From: Phymatolithon calcareum
Taxonomy: Eukaryota > Rhodophyta > Florideophyceae > Hapalidiales
Assembly (NCBI GenBank): GCA_977006965.1
Contig: OZ345381.1
Location: 1,612,001-1,676,000 of the forward strand
Reading direction: 5' to 3'
Length of the DNA: 64,000 bases
Below, in pieces: positions 1 to 10,758 of this stretch. Position 1 is the first letter of the stretch; the number at the start of each line of letters is the position of its first letter. Both the position numbers and the translations under genes were made by a program. The notes beneath the pieces are model-generated. The model was given only the letters and a program-made list of their open reading frames with translations, was not told where the DNA came from and ran no database searches.

Positions 1-2
1 CC

Positions 3-80
3 GACAAGCGCACAATGCAGTACTGTATCAAGTGTTCGGTCTGCCCATGTCTGCGTGAACCCAAGGTGCATCCGCCGTAA
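3..80 (+). pseudogene. C-terminal tail of a possible DDE (piggyBac-like) transposase
   Basis: An open frame enters from the window edge and ends at TAA 78-80. It reads DKRTMQYCIKCSVCPCLREP and then ends. The tight Cx2Cx2CxC cluster right before the stop resembles the small cysteine-rich zinc domain that closes many piggyBac/DDE_Tnp_1_7 transposases. Only 25 residues are visible, so the assignment is tentative. The 18-mer just after the stop (84-101) recurs exactly at 7615-7632, which would fit a dispersed element. Confidence 0.3.
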
Positions 81-743
81 AAACAGCTGGCCATCAAGTT
101 TGTTAACTCTATTTTGAAGAACGTGTGCAAATAGCAACCTCCGCCTCCTCCTCCGCAGCGCTGTCGCCATTGCGGGTCATTATTTTCTTTTCTGATAAAT
201 ATGCGCTACATGCAGTACTTCCTGTTTATCGCTATTCCTACTCGAGAGTTCTCAAAGGCGTTCGTTGTAACGCCGCGCAGAAATTAAAGCAAGTCCAACA
301 CATGGTTCACCTATAAGCCAACCAGCTCTCTCCTTCAAAGATAGTTTTCGTGATTCGATTTTCATCCCTCATCAGCCTTGCCTTACGCAATGCTCGAGAA
401 TCACGAGGCCAGGGGATGGTATCCCTGTAAGAGGTATTGGCGAAATGTTTGCTACAGTACTTTTTTGGAAACACCTATGCGAACTATGATAGCTGACTGC
501 CAAATTGAAACGAACATCTGCCCGTTTCCTGTTGTGCCTTAAGCTGACCTCACAGTTCAACCACAGAAACGATATCCGTGTTGCCCAAAATGGGTCCCCT
601 TGGATTTCTAATATTTTGTACAGCACGGGCACCTCGTCCAGAGGTTGGGGTTCCTGAAGCCCGTGATGTACCTACCGAAACTAATCCAGTAATATTTGCA
701 GCTCCATTGCCGGCTGGAAAAAAGTCAGAATAATGATGCTAAA

Positions 744-3460
744 ATGACGATAAGAAAGAACCTGAATCCAGTAAGTTCCTTTTTCTTCCCTAGAGCTGCA
801 TAGAAGAAAGATGGCTTCTCTAACTTATTTCCCACTCCCGTGTTCGTTCTGCTTTTCATGCTTAGGATGGAGACATTCCTGGTGTCGCACCACCAGCAGA
901 AGCCGTCTTGCATAATGTCAAAAACATGGCCAAACTTTTGCAAACGGGGACTTCCTCGCAGAAGACTCTTGTTTTGTTTGAGATACCGCAGCTTCTTGCA
1001 AATTGCGCGGACGAAACTCTAAACATTATTGTCCCAGCCATCTGCCTTTTCGTCCAACGTTGGGACGAAGATCTTCAAATCGCCGCAGCAGAAGCTCTCC
1101 TCGACGTTGTACAACATCCCATTCCCGCTAGCACCAAAGGATTAATCGTTCAGGCTGCGCTACACGTCATTGCAGATGTCGATTCGGAGGATATTCTGGA
1201 ATCCTGGGGTGAAATACTTGTTCTAACTCTTCCAACCATTCAACTGGAGACCGACTCCAAGATAAGAAGTATTACCGGTCTGCTCGGTGCTTTCACACAT
1301 TCGGATATCAGCGTATGTCGGAAATTGGCTGCAAGAGTGTTCGGTGCAATTGCTCCAAGCATCTCAGGGGAACAGGTTGAAATTCATATTCTCGATCACG
1401 CATTGCTACTATTCGACGACCCAGACCCAGAAATCCGTGGAATGGTGGCAGAATCTATGGCATTTATCGGTGCCGTCACGAGCGAAGAAACAACTGAGAC
1501 GAGAGTGTGGCCAAAAATATGGGGATTTCTTCAAGATGAAGATGTACGAATTCGAGCTGTGACTTTGCGTACAATTGCGTCCATTCTTCAAGGTCAGCGA
1601 GCAAAAGGATTGGACATACGCCGTTTTTCTAAACTGCTTTATCCTGTACTGCTCGAACAAGCGGCCGTTGCACGCAAATCTGCTGAAGAAGATCAGCGTG
1701 CTATTGACGATAATATGTTCTTGATGCTTGAAATGTTCTCTGAAGTTTTTGGACAGTTTGTATATTCTTGCGCTTTCCATTTCCAAAATGCGAATCTGAA
1801 CGGCCTTTTCAAGACATTCGAAGCCATGGCCACATGCAACGGTCCTACTGTGCGCCGTTTCTGTGCATTCAATTTGCCGGGCGTCTGCCTTACTTTTGGA
1901 TCGGCACATGCAGTGGAGCTCTCTGGCATTGTGCAAGCTCTTTCCATCGACATGGACGCTGAAACAAGGTGCAATATAGCTGCTGGAATTCATCAAACTG
2001 TTCAAGTTCTAATTTCAAAGGAAGTTGCGGATACTTTATACAATGCAGTCGCAGTTCTTTTTCGGGATGAAAATCCACTCGTGCGGATGAAGGTTTTGGA
2101 AAATTTCTTCAAGCTCATTTCAGCTTTCGGACCGGACATGTCTTCGACACAAAGGTTAGCACCCATTTTTCAGAACCTTATTGGAATGTACGAAGGTAAT
2201 TGGCGAACACAAGACTTGCTCGCAAAACAGCTGCAGGATGCTGTCACTATTATTCCTTCAGAGTGCCTCCGCAGGTTTGTCCTCCCACTCCTGTACCGAC
2301 TGGCTGAAGGCAGTACGTATCTGGTTAGAAAATCGGCGATGGCGGGAATTGCGAAAGCGTTGTGGTACATACCGTTTCAGTCGGAACGCGAGGCTGCAAT
2401 GCGGACTTTTCGCATTGAATGGGGCGAGGGAGGTGTTTATTGGATGCGAATGGCTTTCATCGATTGTGCCGAGGCGGCGTTGGATTTTTACAGCAGGAAA
2501 CTGTTTGGTGATCTATTTATGGAGACGCTTTTATATTTGGCAGACGATCCTGTATCCAACGTGAGACTAAGGCTCGGCAAAGTCTTACCAAAACTGGTCG
2601 TATTCTGTACGGACACTTCGTTTTTGAACAGGGTAATATCTGGATTGAAAGTGGACTCTGACAGGGATGTCCGCTACGTTATGGGGGACATTGAAAACAT
2701 ATTGGCTGCAGGTGAACGGAACAAGGCTACTTTTGAAGCCGAAGATCGGAAGAGGGCTAATGCCGAAGCAGAATTGGAGCAGAAAGCGAGAAGCTTGAAT
2801 ACTGAAACCGCAATCCACGACATTCCAAAGTCATCGGCTCTTATTAACAACCAGTTGTCTTGCATAGAGCTATGTAGTCCACAAGGGAGCGGGGATGAGT
2901 GTGTATCGCCTCAGTCGCGTTCGAGTGCTCGCGAAGACTTTGGCACTGTGTCAGCAACAGAAGAATCTGTATCCAGTTCTGGTTTCCACGACGCTGTATC
3001 GAGTTCACGGGATGCCATCGACGAAGTGTCACCAGCGAACAAACCGCTGCCGAGTTCGACTTTGATCGACGGGGGTGGGCCCGTAGCTGCAGGGAAAGAA
3101 CCCACTCCAAATTCGAGTTCGGTCAACGACGATAACGGCGTATCACCCCTGAAAAAATTGGTGCCAAGTTTGAGTTTGCGTGGCGGCGAAAATTTACACA
3201 AGGGAAGTTGGTCGCTGAGCCCAAAAAAGGGAATTCTAGCGTTCCTGCAACTGGGTTTGGGAGACGGGAATGATGAAGATGGGGGAAATACAAAGGAGCT
3301 TTCATTGCCCAAGGAAGTAACATCACCGATCAATAGCCCTGATTCCGGGGCAGAGGAAGGGCAGAGCAATTCGGAAAGAGGCGATGAGGCTCCACTTTCA
3401 CCACGTCGCAAGGGGTTGCAGATGTTGCGCGAACTTGGGTGGGTGAAGAAGCGGGGGTAG
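744..3460 (+). CDS. HEAT-repeat protein, PPP4R1 / PP2A-A-like phosphatase regulatory subunit
   Basis: The large frame has no suitable ATG at its open end, so I propose a short first exon, 744-770 (MTIRKNLNP). A 95-bp intron follows (771-865, donor GTAAGT, acceptor TTCATGCTTAG), then exon 2 at 866-3460; all phase 0, 873 aa. Exon 2 opens with DGDIPGVAPPAEAVLHNV. ATG 926 is the fallback start. Tandem alpha-helical pairs with HEAT signatures (such as DPDPEIRGMVAESMAFIG and DEDVRIRAVTLRTIASIL) fill roughly residues 20-640. These match the scaffold subunits that hold PP2A/PP4 catalytic subunits. The last 230 residues are Ser/Pro-rich and disordered. They contain two related LSPKKG and LSPRRKG motifs, each followed by a hydrophobic helix, which could be docking sites. 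Length fits PPP4R1 (about 950 aa in human) better than the 590-aa PP2A scaffold. The HEAT call is solid; the PP4 assignment is moderate. Confidence 0.7.
771..865 (+). other. Intron 1 of the HEAT-repeat gene (95 bp)
   Basis: The strong donor GTAAGT is at 771-776 and the polypyrimidine-rich acceptor ends in AG at 864-865. The splice joins phase-0 codons. It removes the in-frame stop (TAG 863-865) that otherwise isolates the coding frame from an ATG. Confidence 0.6.
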
Positions 3461-4843
3461 TATCTCACTAGAAGAGTGGCCGAATTTGGCAAAGGAGAAT
3501 AGCATCAGCAAAAGAAGTAGCGCTGAAGGTGGCAATCAGAGCTCATGTCATTGGAATGGAATTTTCCTGATGTCTGTGAGCGATTTTGCGAGAGTCAGAG
3601 ACGTCCCCGTTCGACGATTAAAACAGTGCTCCAGGATTGACAAAACCGAGACGATCTCGCAGGACGAAGGTGCGTACTGTGCTTCGTAACTCTCCGTTAA
3701 TTTTGAGTTGCAGAGCATGAAATATGAAGTGGTTTGAAAACCGAGAGGCAGTCAATTAAAGGAATTCCATAGACGGTCACTACTCGGCGAGGTCATCAAC
3801 TTTGTGGACAGAACGTTGTCTCAGAGCAGAATGTAAGGGTAGATACGAATAAGATAAGACTTAAATTCCACTTTGCCACGCCTGAACAGAATGTTGAATT
3901 TGGAGAGGGCAAGCGCAGTGGAGGATCAACTTCTAATGTTCTGCATGACATGTGCACTGACCAGATTCGATTGTCAGGTAAAATGAATATAATAAGCAAC
4001 ACTAAGAATGTGTAGTGTTTCTTATCAATAAGTTTGGCCTTAAAGACGCTTCCGTCACATGTTTCTTGTCGACAACACTTTTGGACAAGAGCGTGTCAGA
4101 ACGACGAGAGAGGGGACGGCATGATGGAGCAGGGTTAACATAGAAAAGAAGACAATACAAAAGTCGATTTGAACGAATAGGGTTGAAAAAGTTGTAATGC
4201 GGTTGGTCTATGCTTCTAGATGGTACAGTTTTTTATAATGCGAGGACGATCGAGAGGACGATCGAGACGCACAGTGTCGAAGGCTGCGCTGGTCGAAATT
4301 GGGATGAAAAAAACGGAGATACCGTGCGCGCACCCGGCATACTCAATCCCCTGTCCAGCGCAAGCTATGCCAGAGACACGAAAACGGTCGAACGATCGTT
4401 CGGAGTGTGGAAGGTCACAATCTCGATGGGAGATATCAGTGCTTCTTGGAAAGAAGCAGCAGACGGAGAGCGGTCTGTACGATGTGGGTTCAGGAGAGGT
4501 ATGATATTTCCACAAATAACAGAGAACAATTGGCTCACCCAGTATTTAGAGTTTTCAGAAAAAATATAGCCAATCATCGCTGTTCTTGAAAAGGGTGACT
4601 GGACACTTCAGAACTGAAATATGGTAATCATTTGCTATGTAACTATGATAGACACAGTACTGAGGGTTTTAGCCATCGGATGACAGGACACCTGAATTTG
4701 CGAGCTTGTAAAAGACCATCACTTCGTCTGCTTCCTGTGCAGTATATTCGCACGGCATCTGGGGGAAGACATGCAAGTACTGTACTCACATGAGTTAAGG
4801 TAACCAACGTTCTTTTGCCGTTCCGCGTACACCAAGTCAGCAT
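3461..4843. other. Intergenic, no supported gene
   Basis: This is the spacer between the HEAT and GUCD1 genes. Short frames at 3486-3689 and 4220-4569 have no recognisable domain. The 4220 frame begins with an Arg/Ser-rich stretch that comes from a local direct repeat (GAGGACGATC twice near 4240-4265). I see no RNA gene or mobile element. Confidence 0.4.
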
Positions 4844-5660
4844 ATGTCTGCGACAACCGACGAGAATGTCGAAGAATGGACATCCCTATCATTTTCTGAC
4901 TTCTTCGCTTGTCATTCGAACGAAGTTCCGCACATAACCCAGTCCAAAATTTGGGACTGCGGCGTGGCATGTGCGGAAATGGCAATGCGAGCTCGTGGCG
5001 TCAAAGATGTACGCACCTCCATCACATTTTCGCGGTCTATTTCCGGTCGAAACACTTTTTCACACCCTGACACGGTTCTATACCCCATTTGTTCGTTTTG
5101 AGAAGATAACCAGCGAGATACTGCGGAACAGAGTCGCAACTGAAAGCGTATGGAGCATCGACCTGGCCTTTTTATTTCTATCCTGCGGCGTCAACGCAAC
5201 CTTGTACACAAGCATAAAGGGTGTTCGCCCCGAGTACAACCAACACGACTTCTATCGTGCACAAATCGACAAGGACACCGAGCGCGTCACAGCGCTATTT
5301 GCTGACGCTCCGACGCACAACGTTCGAGTTGTACTGCGAGAGACCACTATGGATGATATACGAGATGCCATCGTGTCACGACATGAATTGGTCTTGGTTT
5401 TACTGGATAAGCGCAAGTTGCGATGCGAATACTGCTCCCCGTCTGGGGCAAAATTGAATTCCAAGTGTCTAAACTCTTCGTCAAATGGCTTTCTCGGCCA
5501 TTACGTTCTGCTGTTCAAGTATCACTTTGAGACCGATACATTTCTCATGAAGGATTCGTCGAGCGTTTGTATTACCTGCGTCATTAGGGCAGATGTACTT
5601 GAATCTGCGCGCACCGCATTCGGCACCGATCACGACACGATTTTCGTAGGCGATGGCTAG
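4844..5660 (+). CDS. GUCD1: GUCD1 (guanylyl cyclase domain-containing protein 1 family)
   Basis: There are two exons, 4844-5008 and 5103-5660. The 94-bp intron (donor GTACGC, acceptor TTTTGAG) joins in phase 0 and gives 240 aa, essentially the length of animal GUCD1. Family landmarks appear in order: WDCGVACAEMAMRARG (residues about 38-53, with the family's invariant Cys), ESVWSIDLAFLFLSCGVN, VRPEYNQHDFYRAQID, a CEYC pair, FLGHYVLLFKYH with the conserved His, and TAFGTDHDTIFV at the end. The fold resembles papain-like/bacteriocin-processing peptidases (Cys, His, Asp), and the cyclase name is historical. Function is poorly known; no transmembrane segment or signal peptide is seen. Removing the intron restores co-linearity with the animal protein across the junction (GVKD joined to KITSE), which supports the model strongly. 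Confidence 0.88.
5009..5102 (+). other. Intron of the GUCD1 gene (94 bp)
   Basis: Donor GT is at 5009 and acceptor AG at 5101-5102, with a plausible branch region (CCCTGAC). The flanking exons are both phase 0. Length is almost the same as the intron in the neighbouring HEAT gene. Confidence 0.75.
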
Positions 5661-6119
5661 GGCACCACACCGCTTAGATGGAGGCGGCGATACTCGCAAT
5701 GATGCAATGTACTATGCGTTACTCTGCTTACGACCACTTTCTAGCCGATTCCGATAAGGCAGACTGTCGCTACAGCATAGGCCGAAGACAGGCTTTACAC
5801 TATAGTAATAAAACGTCTTCTTCTTGATTCGCAGATGACTATCAAATGATAGAAAATCGACAAGACATATCTCTAAACTGTACCGAGCCTTCGCCTACAT
5901 GGTACAAAAAGAAGCTTCTGAAACTATAACTGAGCCTACAAAAGGACAGTAGCACTCCAGACCTCTTCAGAGGAGAGGATTGAGACAAGAAATCTTGTAC
6001 CATATACTTTCCACGATTGATGCAAAAACCATTCCTCTCACAAACCGCACTTCCAAAAAACCAAAAATGAGGAGCATCTGCAGCAACACGCTTGGCAACA
6101 CTACAAACAAAACCACCAT
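5661..6119. other. Intergenic between convergent GUCD1 and BAG genes
   Basis: Both flanking genes end here. No open frame with family signatures and no clear repeat is visible. An AATAAA-type signal (AGTAATAAAACG near 5805) could serve the GUCD1 transcript. Confidence 0.35.
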
Positions 6120-6983
6120 CTATCTCTTCAGCTTACCTCTCATCTCCTCAACAGCTTCAGTAAGCCCAATAAGTTTCTTCACACATCGCTTCCGTTTGTT
6201 CCGTATAACCGCAAACCCAGCACTCTCAACCCCATCCACCTTGAGCATAGCCTGCGTGAGCACCTCCCCGAGTTGCAAAAGCCGATCCGCGACCTCCTTC
6301 CGTTGCTCCTCACCTGCCGCGCCGCCATTCGCAATCCGTCTTAATGCCGCAAGGTCGTACTTAGTGCCCTGTGCAGACAACACTTCAATGTCGTGCACAG
6401 TCTTGTCCAAAGCCTTGAGCTTCGCAATAACCCCCACACGCCGCACTGCAAACCCGCGATACGCACGCTGCAGCAGCAGCACTGCCGTGTGCGGTGCCAT
6501 CGCACCAACCTTTCTGCCAGGGACGGCGGCGGGGCGGACATTCTGTCGCGCATGCGGACGCGGCGCAGCGCCCACAGAGGCAGGGGCGGCCACCCAGCGG
6601 GAGGAGCCTGTGCGCCGATTGGAGATGAATCGCTTGCCGGATGTGGCATCCTCCAGCAGCACTTCATCGGGTGCGAGTTGCGGCCCGCCGCGATATGGCG
6701 GTACTTCGCGAAAGCGGGGGGCGCTGCGCGGAGCGTGTGCAGCGGAGGGTGCGGCGGCCGGTGCGGATTGTGGACGGGTTGAGGTCGCAGGGCAGAGATG
6801 AGAGTTTGCAGGGGTGGCCCAGACACGTTCTTGTGTTACGGCGTTGACGAGGTAATCGCGACCGGTGTTGCGATCGTGATGGCGAGTCCAGAGCCACTTT
6901 ACTTCGCCCGTTTGGGGATTTGACAGATAGACTTGTCCCCTGTCGGTCGCATGCCGACGCCAATGCGTGAAATTGGCATGCAT
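6120..6983 (-). CDS. BAG-domain co-chaperone regulator with IQ motif and WW-like repeats
   Basis: Starting at ATG 6983 gives 287 aa. The longer open frame only adds residues read from a CA microsatellite. Three WW-like segments occur at about residues 14-33 (GQVYLSNPQTGEVKWLW), 39-56 and 111-131; each has the Tyr/Phe and second Trp but only part of the consensus. An Ala/Pro-rich linker is followed by an IQ calmodulin-binding motif at about 168-181 (LLLQRAYRGFAVRR). It runs straight into a helical BAG-type domain to the C-terminus (about 185-285). IQ immediately before BAG is the arrangement of plant BAG5/6 proteins, which bind Hsp70 and calmodulin. The WW-like repeats in front are unusual. 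No signal peptide is visible, so a cytosolic or nuclear co-chaperone is likely. Confidence 0.65.
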   Translation of the reverse strand: MHANFTHWRRHATDRGQVYLSNPQTGEVKWLWTRHHDRNTGRDYLVNAVTQERVWATPANSHLCPATSTRPQSAPAAAPSAAHAPRSAPRFREVPPYRGGPQLAPDEVLLEDATSGKRFISNRRTGSSRWVAAPASVGAAPRPHARQNVRPAAVPGRKVGAMAPHTAVLLLQRAYRGFAVRRVGVIAKLKALDKTVHDIEVLSAQGTKYDLAALRRIANGGAAGEEQRKEVADRLLQLGEVLTQAMLKVDGVESAGFAVIRNKRKRCVKKLIGLTEAVEEMRGKLKR

Positions 6984-7065
6984 TGCGCCCGACGTTCGGA
7001 GGGGAAGGAGATGAGGGTGAGCTTTGTGTTGTGCACTGCAGTGAATTTGGTTCCAATTGCTTGAT

Positions 7066-7101
7066 ACACACACACACATAAAACTTTACACACACACACG
7101 A
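7066..7101. repeat. (CA)n microsatellite
   Basis: Two short CA runs separated by TAAAACTTT lie just upstream of the BAG gene start, probably in its 5' leader or promoter. Confidence 0.8.
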
Positions 7102-7320
7102 TGAATTGGATGCCAGCGCGGCTTGTGTGTGATAAATGTAAGTGTGCTCTGTTTGGAACTGTTTGTAGAATGTTGTAGAACATGCCAAAATATTATCGGT
7201 TTTACGATAGTTTGACACGTGGGTTTCGGAAACAGAAGACTTGTTCGAGAAGACCTTGCGAAGTTTCGGTGAGCTTGCACATTGCCCCCGGTTGTGCCCG
7301 GGGCCCCTGACTATCGCAGT

Positions 7321-7420
7321 GGGCCTAGACCGTTTCTTGTATTGATGCTTATCGTACAGAAGCTGGCCCACTGGGCCAGCTACTATACGACCAGCATCAA
7401 TACAGGAAACGGTAGACCCG
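7321..7420. repeat. Imperfect foldback hairpin with ~50-nt arms
   Basis: The left arm (7321-7370) and the reverse complement of the right arm (7371-7420) align almost end to end with a handful of mismatches. Both contain CGTTTC(T/C)TGTATTGATGCT and AGCTGGCCCA at the apex. There is essentially no loop. It could be a MITE-like foldback element or, if transcribed, a long hairpin RNA precursor. An ATTC microsatellite (about 7431-7451) adjoins it. Confidence 0.75.
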
Positions 7421-7430
7421 AACATCAATG

Positions 7431-7451
7431 AATTCATTCATTCATTCATTT
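7431..7451. repeat. (ATTC)n microsatellite
   Basis: Four to five tandem ATTC units sit directly next to the foldback hairpin. Confidence 0.8.
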
Positions 7452-9467
7452 TGCGTATTCCCCCTGTGGGGCTAGCAACACTTTGAGGGCCTAAGCTTCT
7501 TCCAGTCTAATCTATTTGTTAATAGTTTTGACTGCTGCTTGCACGTCGAGGTCCGGGACGTCGCCAAAGATTGACTCTGGGGTTGGTCGGACGCAACATC
7601 AATGATATAGTAATCAGCTGGCCATCAAGTTTTTTTTACTTGATGAACAGCGATTTTAAAGGTGTTCATGTAAAGATGTCCATGTGAGTCGATCGCAGAC
7701 CAGGATAGAGTATGCAAGCTTGTATCAGAACTGACCTCTGCGACTTTCTCCGAGAAGTCTTCGAGCAGCAGAGAATTTCTTCACGGAAAATATTGAATTC
7801 ACCCTGACAGTGCGGGTTAAGAAATTTCGTCCTCATTCTCAAGCCTGGACTAGGACTCTCTAAGAATTTGGGTTCTGTGTTGGGTTGAAATTTTACCTTC
7901 AATGGTACTCTGATTATTGACATCGCCGTGCCGCAGAAAATAGCGGTTGTTGGTTTTGTCCTATTTTTTTTAGTGTAATGTGCAATTACTAACCGCACAT
8001 AAAAAGTTAGGAAGCTCCTGCAAGTATAGATGAACAACTATTCCAAACGCCACAATTGTGGCGGTCAGGAACGCACACGTGCCGACTGACAATGTCACGA
8101 CTCGAGTGCAAGAGGCGCCTCGCAGCGACTCGAACCTGAGTCGTAATTTTCATCTATCACATCCAATGTTTGTTCTGGACCGGTGGATCTAAACAAGAGT
8201 GGTGTACATTATTGATGATCAATATACCTTACGAATATACCGTCAAGGCTTCCTCAAGTGCTGATTAGCTCATATATGGACTGCAAGTACCGTGGAACAA
8301 ACAAACAAATTTAAATAGTTTTGAAAAACACAAACAAGCCTTTGTAAAACAGAATACAACCAATAAGTACAAGGCGTAAATTCTAAACGAGTCGAAAAAT
8401 GAACCATTACACACCTGCGGTAACCATCGTAACAAGAGCATCTTGACTTTGGGTCTCACTGGATATATTAAAACAAAGTACCGAGATCAAGCTGCGCCCT
8501 TTTGGTACAATGTAACACTCTCTGTCCTCGACTGGGGATGGTGCTCCTCTCTTTAGAGCTTACGCATGGGAGCGACATCATCGTGGGACATCGCTGCGAT
8601 TCTTAATAAGAACTTAGAAGGCAGTGTGTTTTTGTCCCCTTTCATGCTAGCAATCGTCTTTTAAGGCTTCCGCTTTCCTCGCCCACAATAACCTACTGTA
8701 GTCGATCTATACTTGTCCAATGTGATCACCGCGTATTCCCTGCACAATTGTTCTCTCCTTCATGTGTCTGATCGAGAGAGTCGATGATCCTTCCGCAAGT
8801 TGAGGCGTCGACAATGATCACATAACCGGCGGCGCCGTATCTACGCACTGGCACTGTCGTGCGTCCAATGGGTGAAGTGCTACCGCTAACGGCCCAAGAC
8901 ACAGTTTCTACTACTTGGCAAACGAGACTGTAGCTGCATCGCTGTTTGCGCGCGCGGGTTGCTACTCGCCACAGATGCGTCCCTTGATGGCTCACATAGA
9001 GGTTATTCCGTTTGTAGAGTCGGAATTGCACGCCTATTTGAATTTGTCCAAATCACATCTAGAGATCGTTGCATGACACTGTGTCTCGGATTTGCAAGGT
9101 TTTGCAGTTGTTGGAAATTTTCTCGCGCTGTCAAGTTCCAAATACTATATAGGCAGCTCACAGTGGAGCATCTTCTAGGCCGAGGGTGCTTCGTCATCAC
9201 ACACAGTATTAGCTACATGTGCGGCGAGGCCGCTGTCCAGAGAAGGGAGGTGTTATGAATTTGCTGAGGATTCGAGATTTGCCCAATTGCCCGGTGTCGT
9301 TGCGATAGATACTGTGCCTACACAACCAAATCGTTCAGGAGAGGTTGTGCTTGTCCTTACACTATAGAATTGAGACGGGTCAACAATCACTCGTCGACTT
9401 CAGGACCTTGACACAAGTGGGAGTCTGAATTTGTAGCTGTGTGAGACCAGGTCTTGATCTACTGTTA
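7452..9467. other. Low-information region, no supported gene
   Basis: Only short frames are present. A minus-strand frame at 8726-9031 contains a run reading GYVIIVDASTCGRIIDSL that looks vaguely like a beta-propeller blade. It lies downstream of the WD40-like locus at 9.5-10.3 kb and could be a detached exon, but I cannot join it. At 7615-7632 an 18-nt word identical to 84-101 occurs. A small hairpin (ACGACTC/GAGTCGT arms) lies near 8097-8144. Confidence 0.35.
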
Positions 9468-10312
9468 CTACATCGATAACCAATCTGGCAAAAATAGCAC
9501 ATCATCCATCTCCAATGGAGTCGTGTCAGTAGAAGAATGTGGTATTTTCTCCCTTTCCAGGAAAGATAAGTTACATTCGGTTTGAAAGCAGAGTAAACAA
9601 GGGAGTCTGATACCCCTCTGCCGCTGCTCAATAAGGCTTAAATCGATCGCACATTCCGCCTTATCCTTCGCCCTCGCGTGTACCACGGAGCAGCTGCGTG
9701 CCTTATCTGAAGCCTCTAGAAACTCTTCGCGAAGAACATTACGTACTTTGCTAGAATGTGAATGTAGCAACTTGAGCATCGAATCAATCCCATCATGAAG
9801 CTTCGTGAAGTCAAGATGCTCAAAAACGTTATCCAGCTCTGCCACTACTATCCGTCCATAGTGCTCGCACCGTAAAGCGATATCCATATTCTGAAGCACG
9901 CTCTCTGCTTCCGAGAGCGGGGAGGCGTTGTATGCTTTGACCGCACTGCTGTCACTGCACACTACAAGAGCTATCACATCAGACGATATCGCCAAACCTT
10001 TTGGTTTTCCAGCAGTCCCGCTGAGAGAGGCAATAATTATTTTGGGTTTGACGCCAGTGATCGAAACTGAATTGTGGGAATGAACAGTAGCAACACAAGT
10101 TACTTCTCGTTTCTCAAATGCCCAGTGTGCCCTACTGCAGTTCTGCTATGTGTAAAACGTATATCTTGCTCGGGATCAAATATGTGCACTACGCGAATAT
10201 GTTTGCCGCCGGTGACGACAATCACAGGGCCGCCTGCTTCGATATCAATTCTCACATAGTAGATTATTGTGCTCTTCGATAGCAAGACGGACCGATTTTC
10301 ATTGAAACACAA
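9468..10312 (-). pseudogene. WD40-like protein gene, frameshifted or mis-spliced
   Basis: The minus-strand frame from 10312 (ATG) contains VIVVTGGKHIRVVHIFDPE and AVGHTGHLRN, typical beta-propeller blade sequence, and then hits TAA near 10100. Shifting frame at that point continues the blade pattern without a stop: EVTCVATVHSHNSVSITG, then AKPKGLA-type and VIALVVCSDSSAVKAYNAS stretches. It runs to about residue 200 and ends at 9468. The tail is helical (HSSKVRNVLREEFLEASDKA). The break is one or two bases and no convincing intron explains it. This is therefore either a decayed gene, a real gene with an unusual junction, or an assembly indel. The WD40 family is plausible; the specific protein is not recognised. 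Confidence 0.4.
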
Positions 10313-10758
10313 CGGGGGCTCTGGAGTCTACGGATAGCTTCAACATTGTAGACGCGAATAGATTGAAATTAATATGCAGCGAACGTCCCTTTTTTGGGGG
10401 AATATCCGGCCTGGTGCGTAGGGCAACACAATCGCTTTATGAGAGTCGACGAAAAAGTTCAATCGCAGTCCCTCGTTTACTTTACGTATTCTCAAGCCAC
10501 TACCTCAGTCAACTATTAATCCTGCCATTCCGCCATTCACGCTCATCTTTCCCCGGGCAGACACTACACGTCCGGTGCGCCACTGCGGTGGCAAAATTTA
10601 ATATCCATGGTTAAGAAGCTCCCAAGTCTTTGTCAGCCAAATAGAGCCAAGCAAGACAGAGAAAGAGACACGACCAACGCCGCAAAAACACAGCAATAAA
10701 AAGCTTTTGTTAGCTACTGACCGTACTAATTAAACGACAATTGGGAGATGAACCCCAC
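10313..10758. other. Spacer between the WD40-like locus and the 3' end of SEC24
   Basis: No protein family is recognised in short frames here. AATAAA occurs near 10695-10701 on the plus strand. I see no repeats. Confidence 0.3.

Noticed and set aside
1409-2005. 198-codon minus-strand frame opposite the HEAT gene
   Set aside because: It is a shadow of the real coding strand, has no domain signature, and the HEAT frame is continuous across it.
5980-6801. 273-codon plus-strand frame
   Set aside because: Antisense to the BAG gene, which has recognisable IQ and BAG motifs; the plus frame has none.
8097-8144. Possible tRNA from the GGTTCGAGTC word on the minus strand
   Set aside because: A T-arm-like loop can be drawn but no acceptor, D or anticodon arm fits; it is a simple inverted repeat.
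10074-10259. Plus-strand 61-codon frame
   Set aside because: It is opposite the WD40-like locus and lacks any signature.
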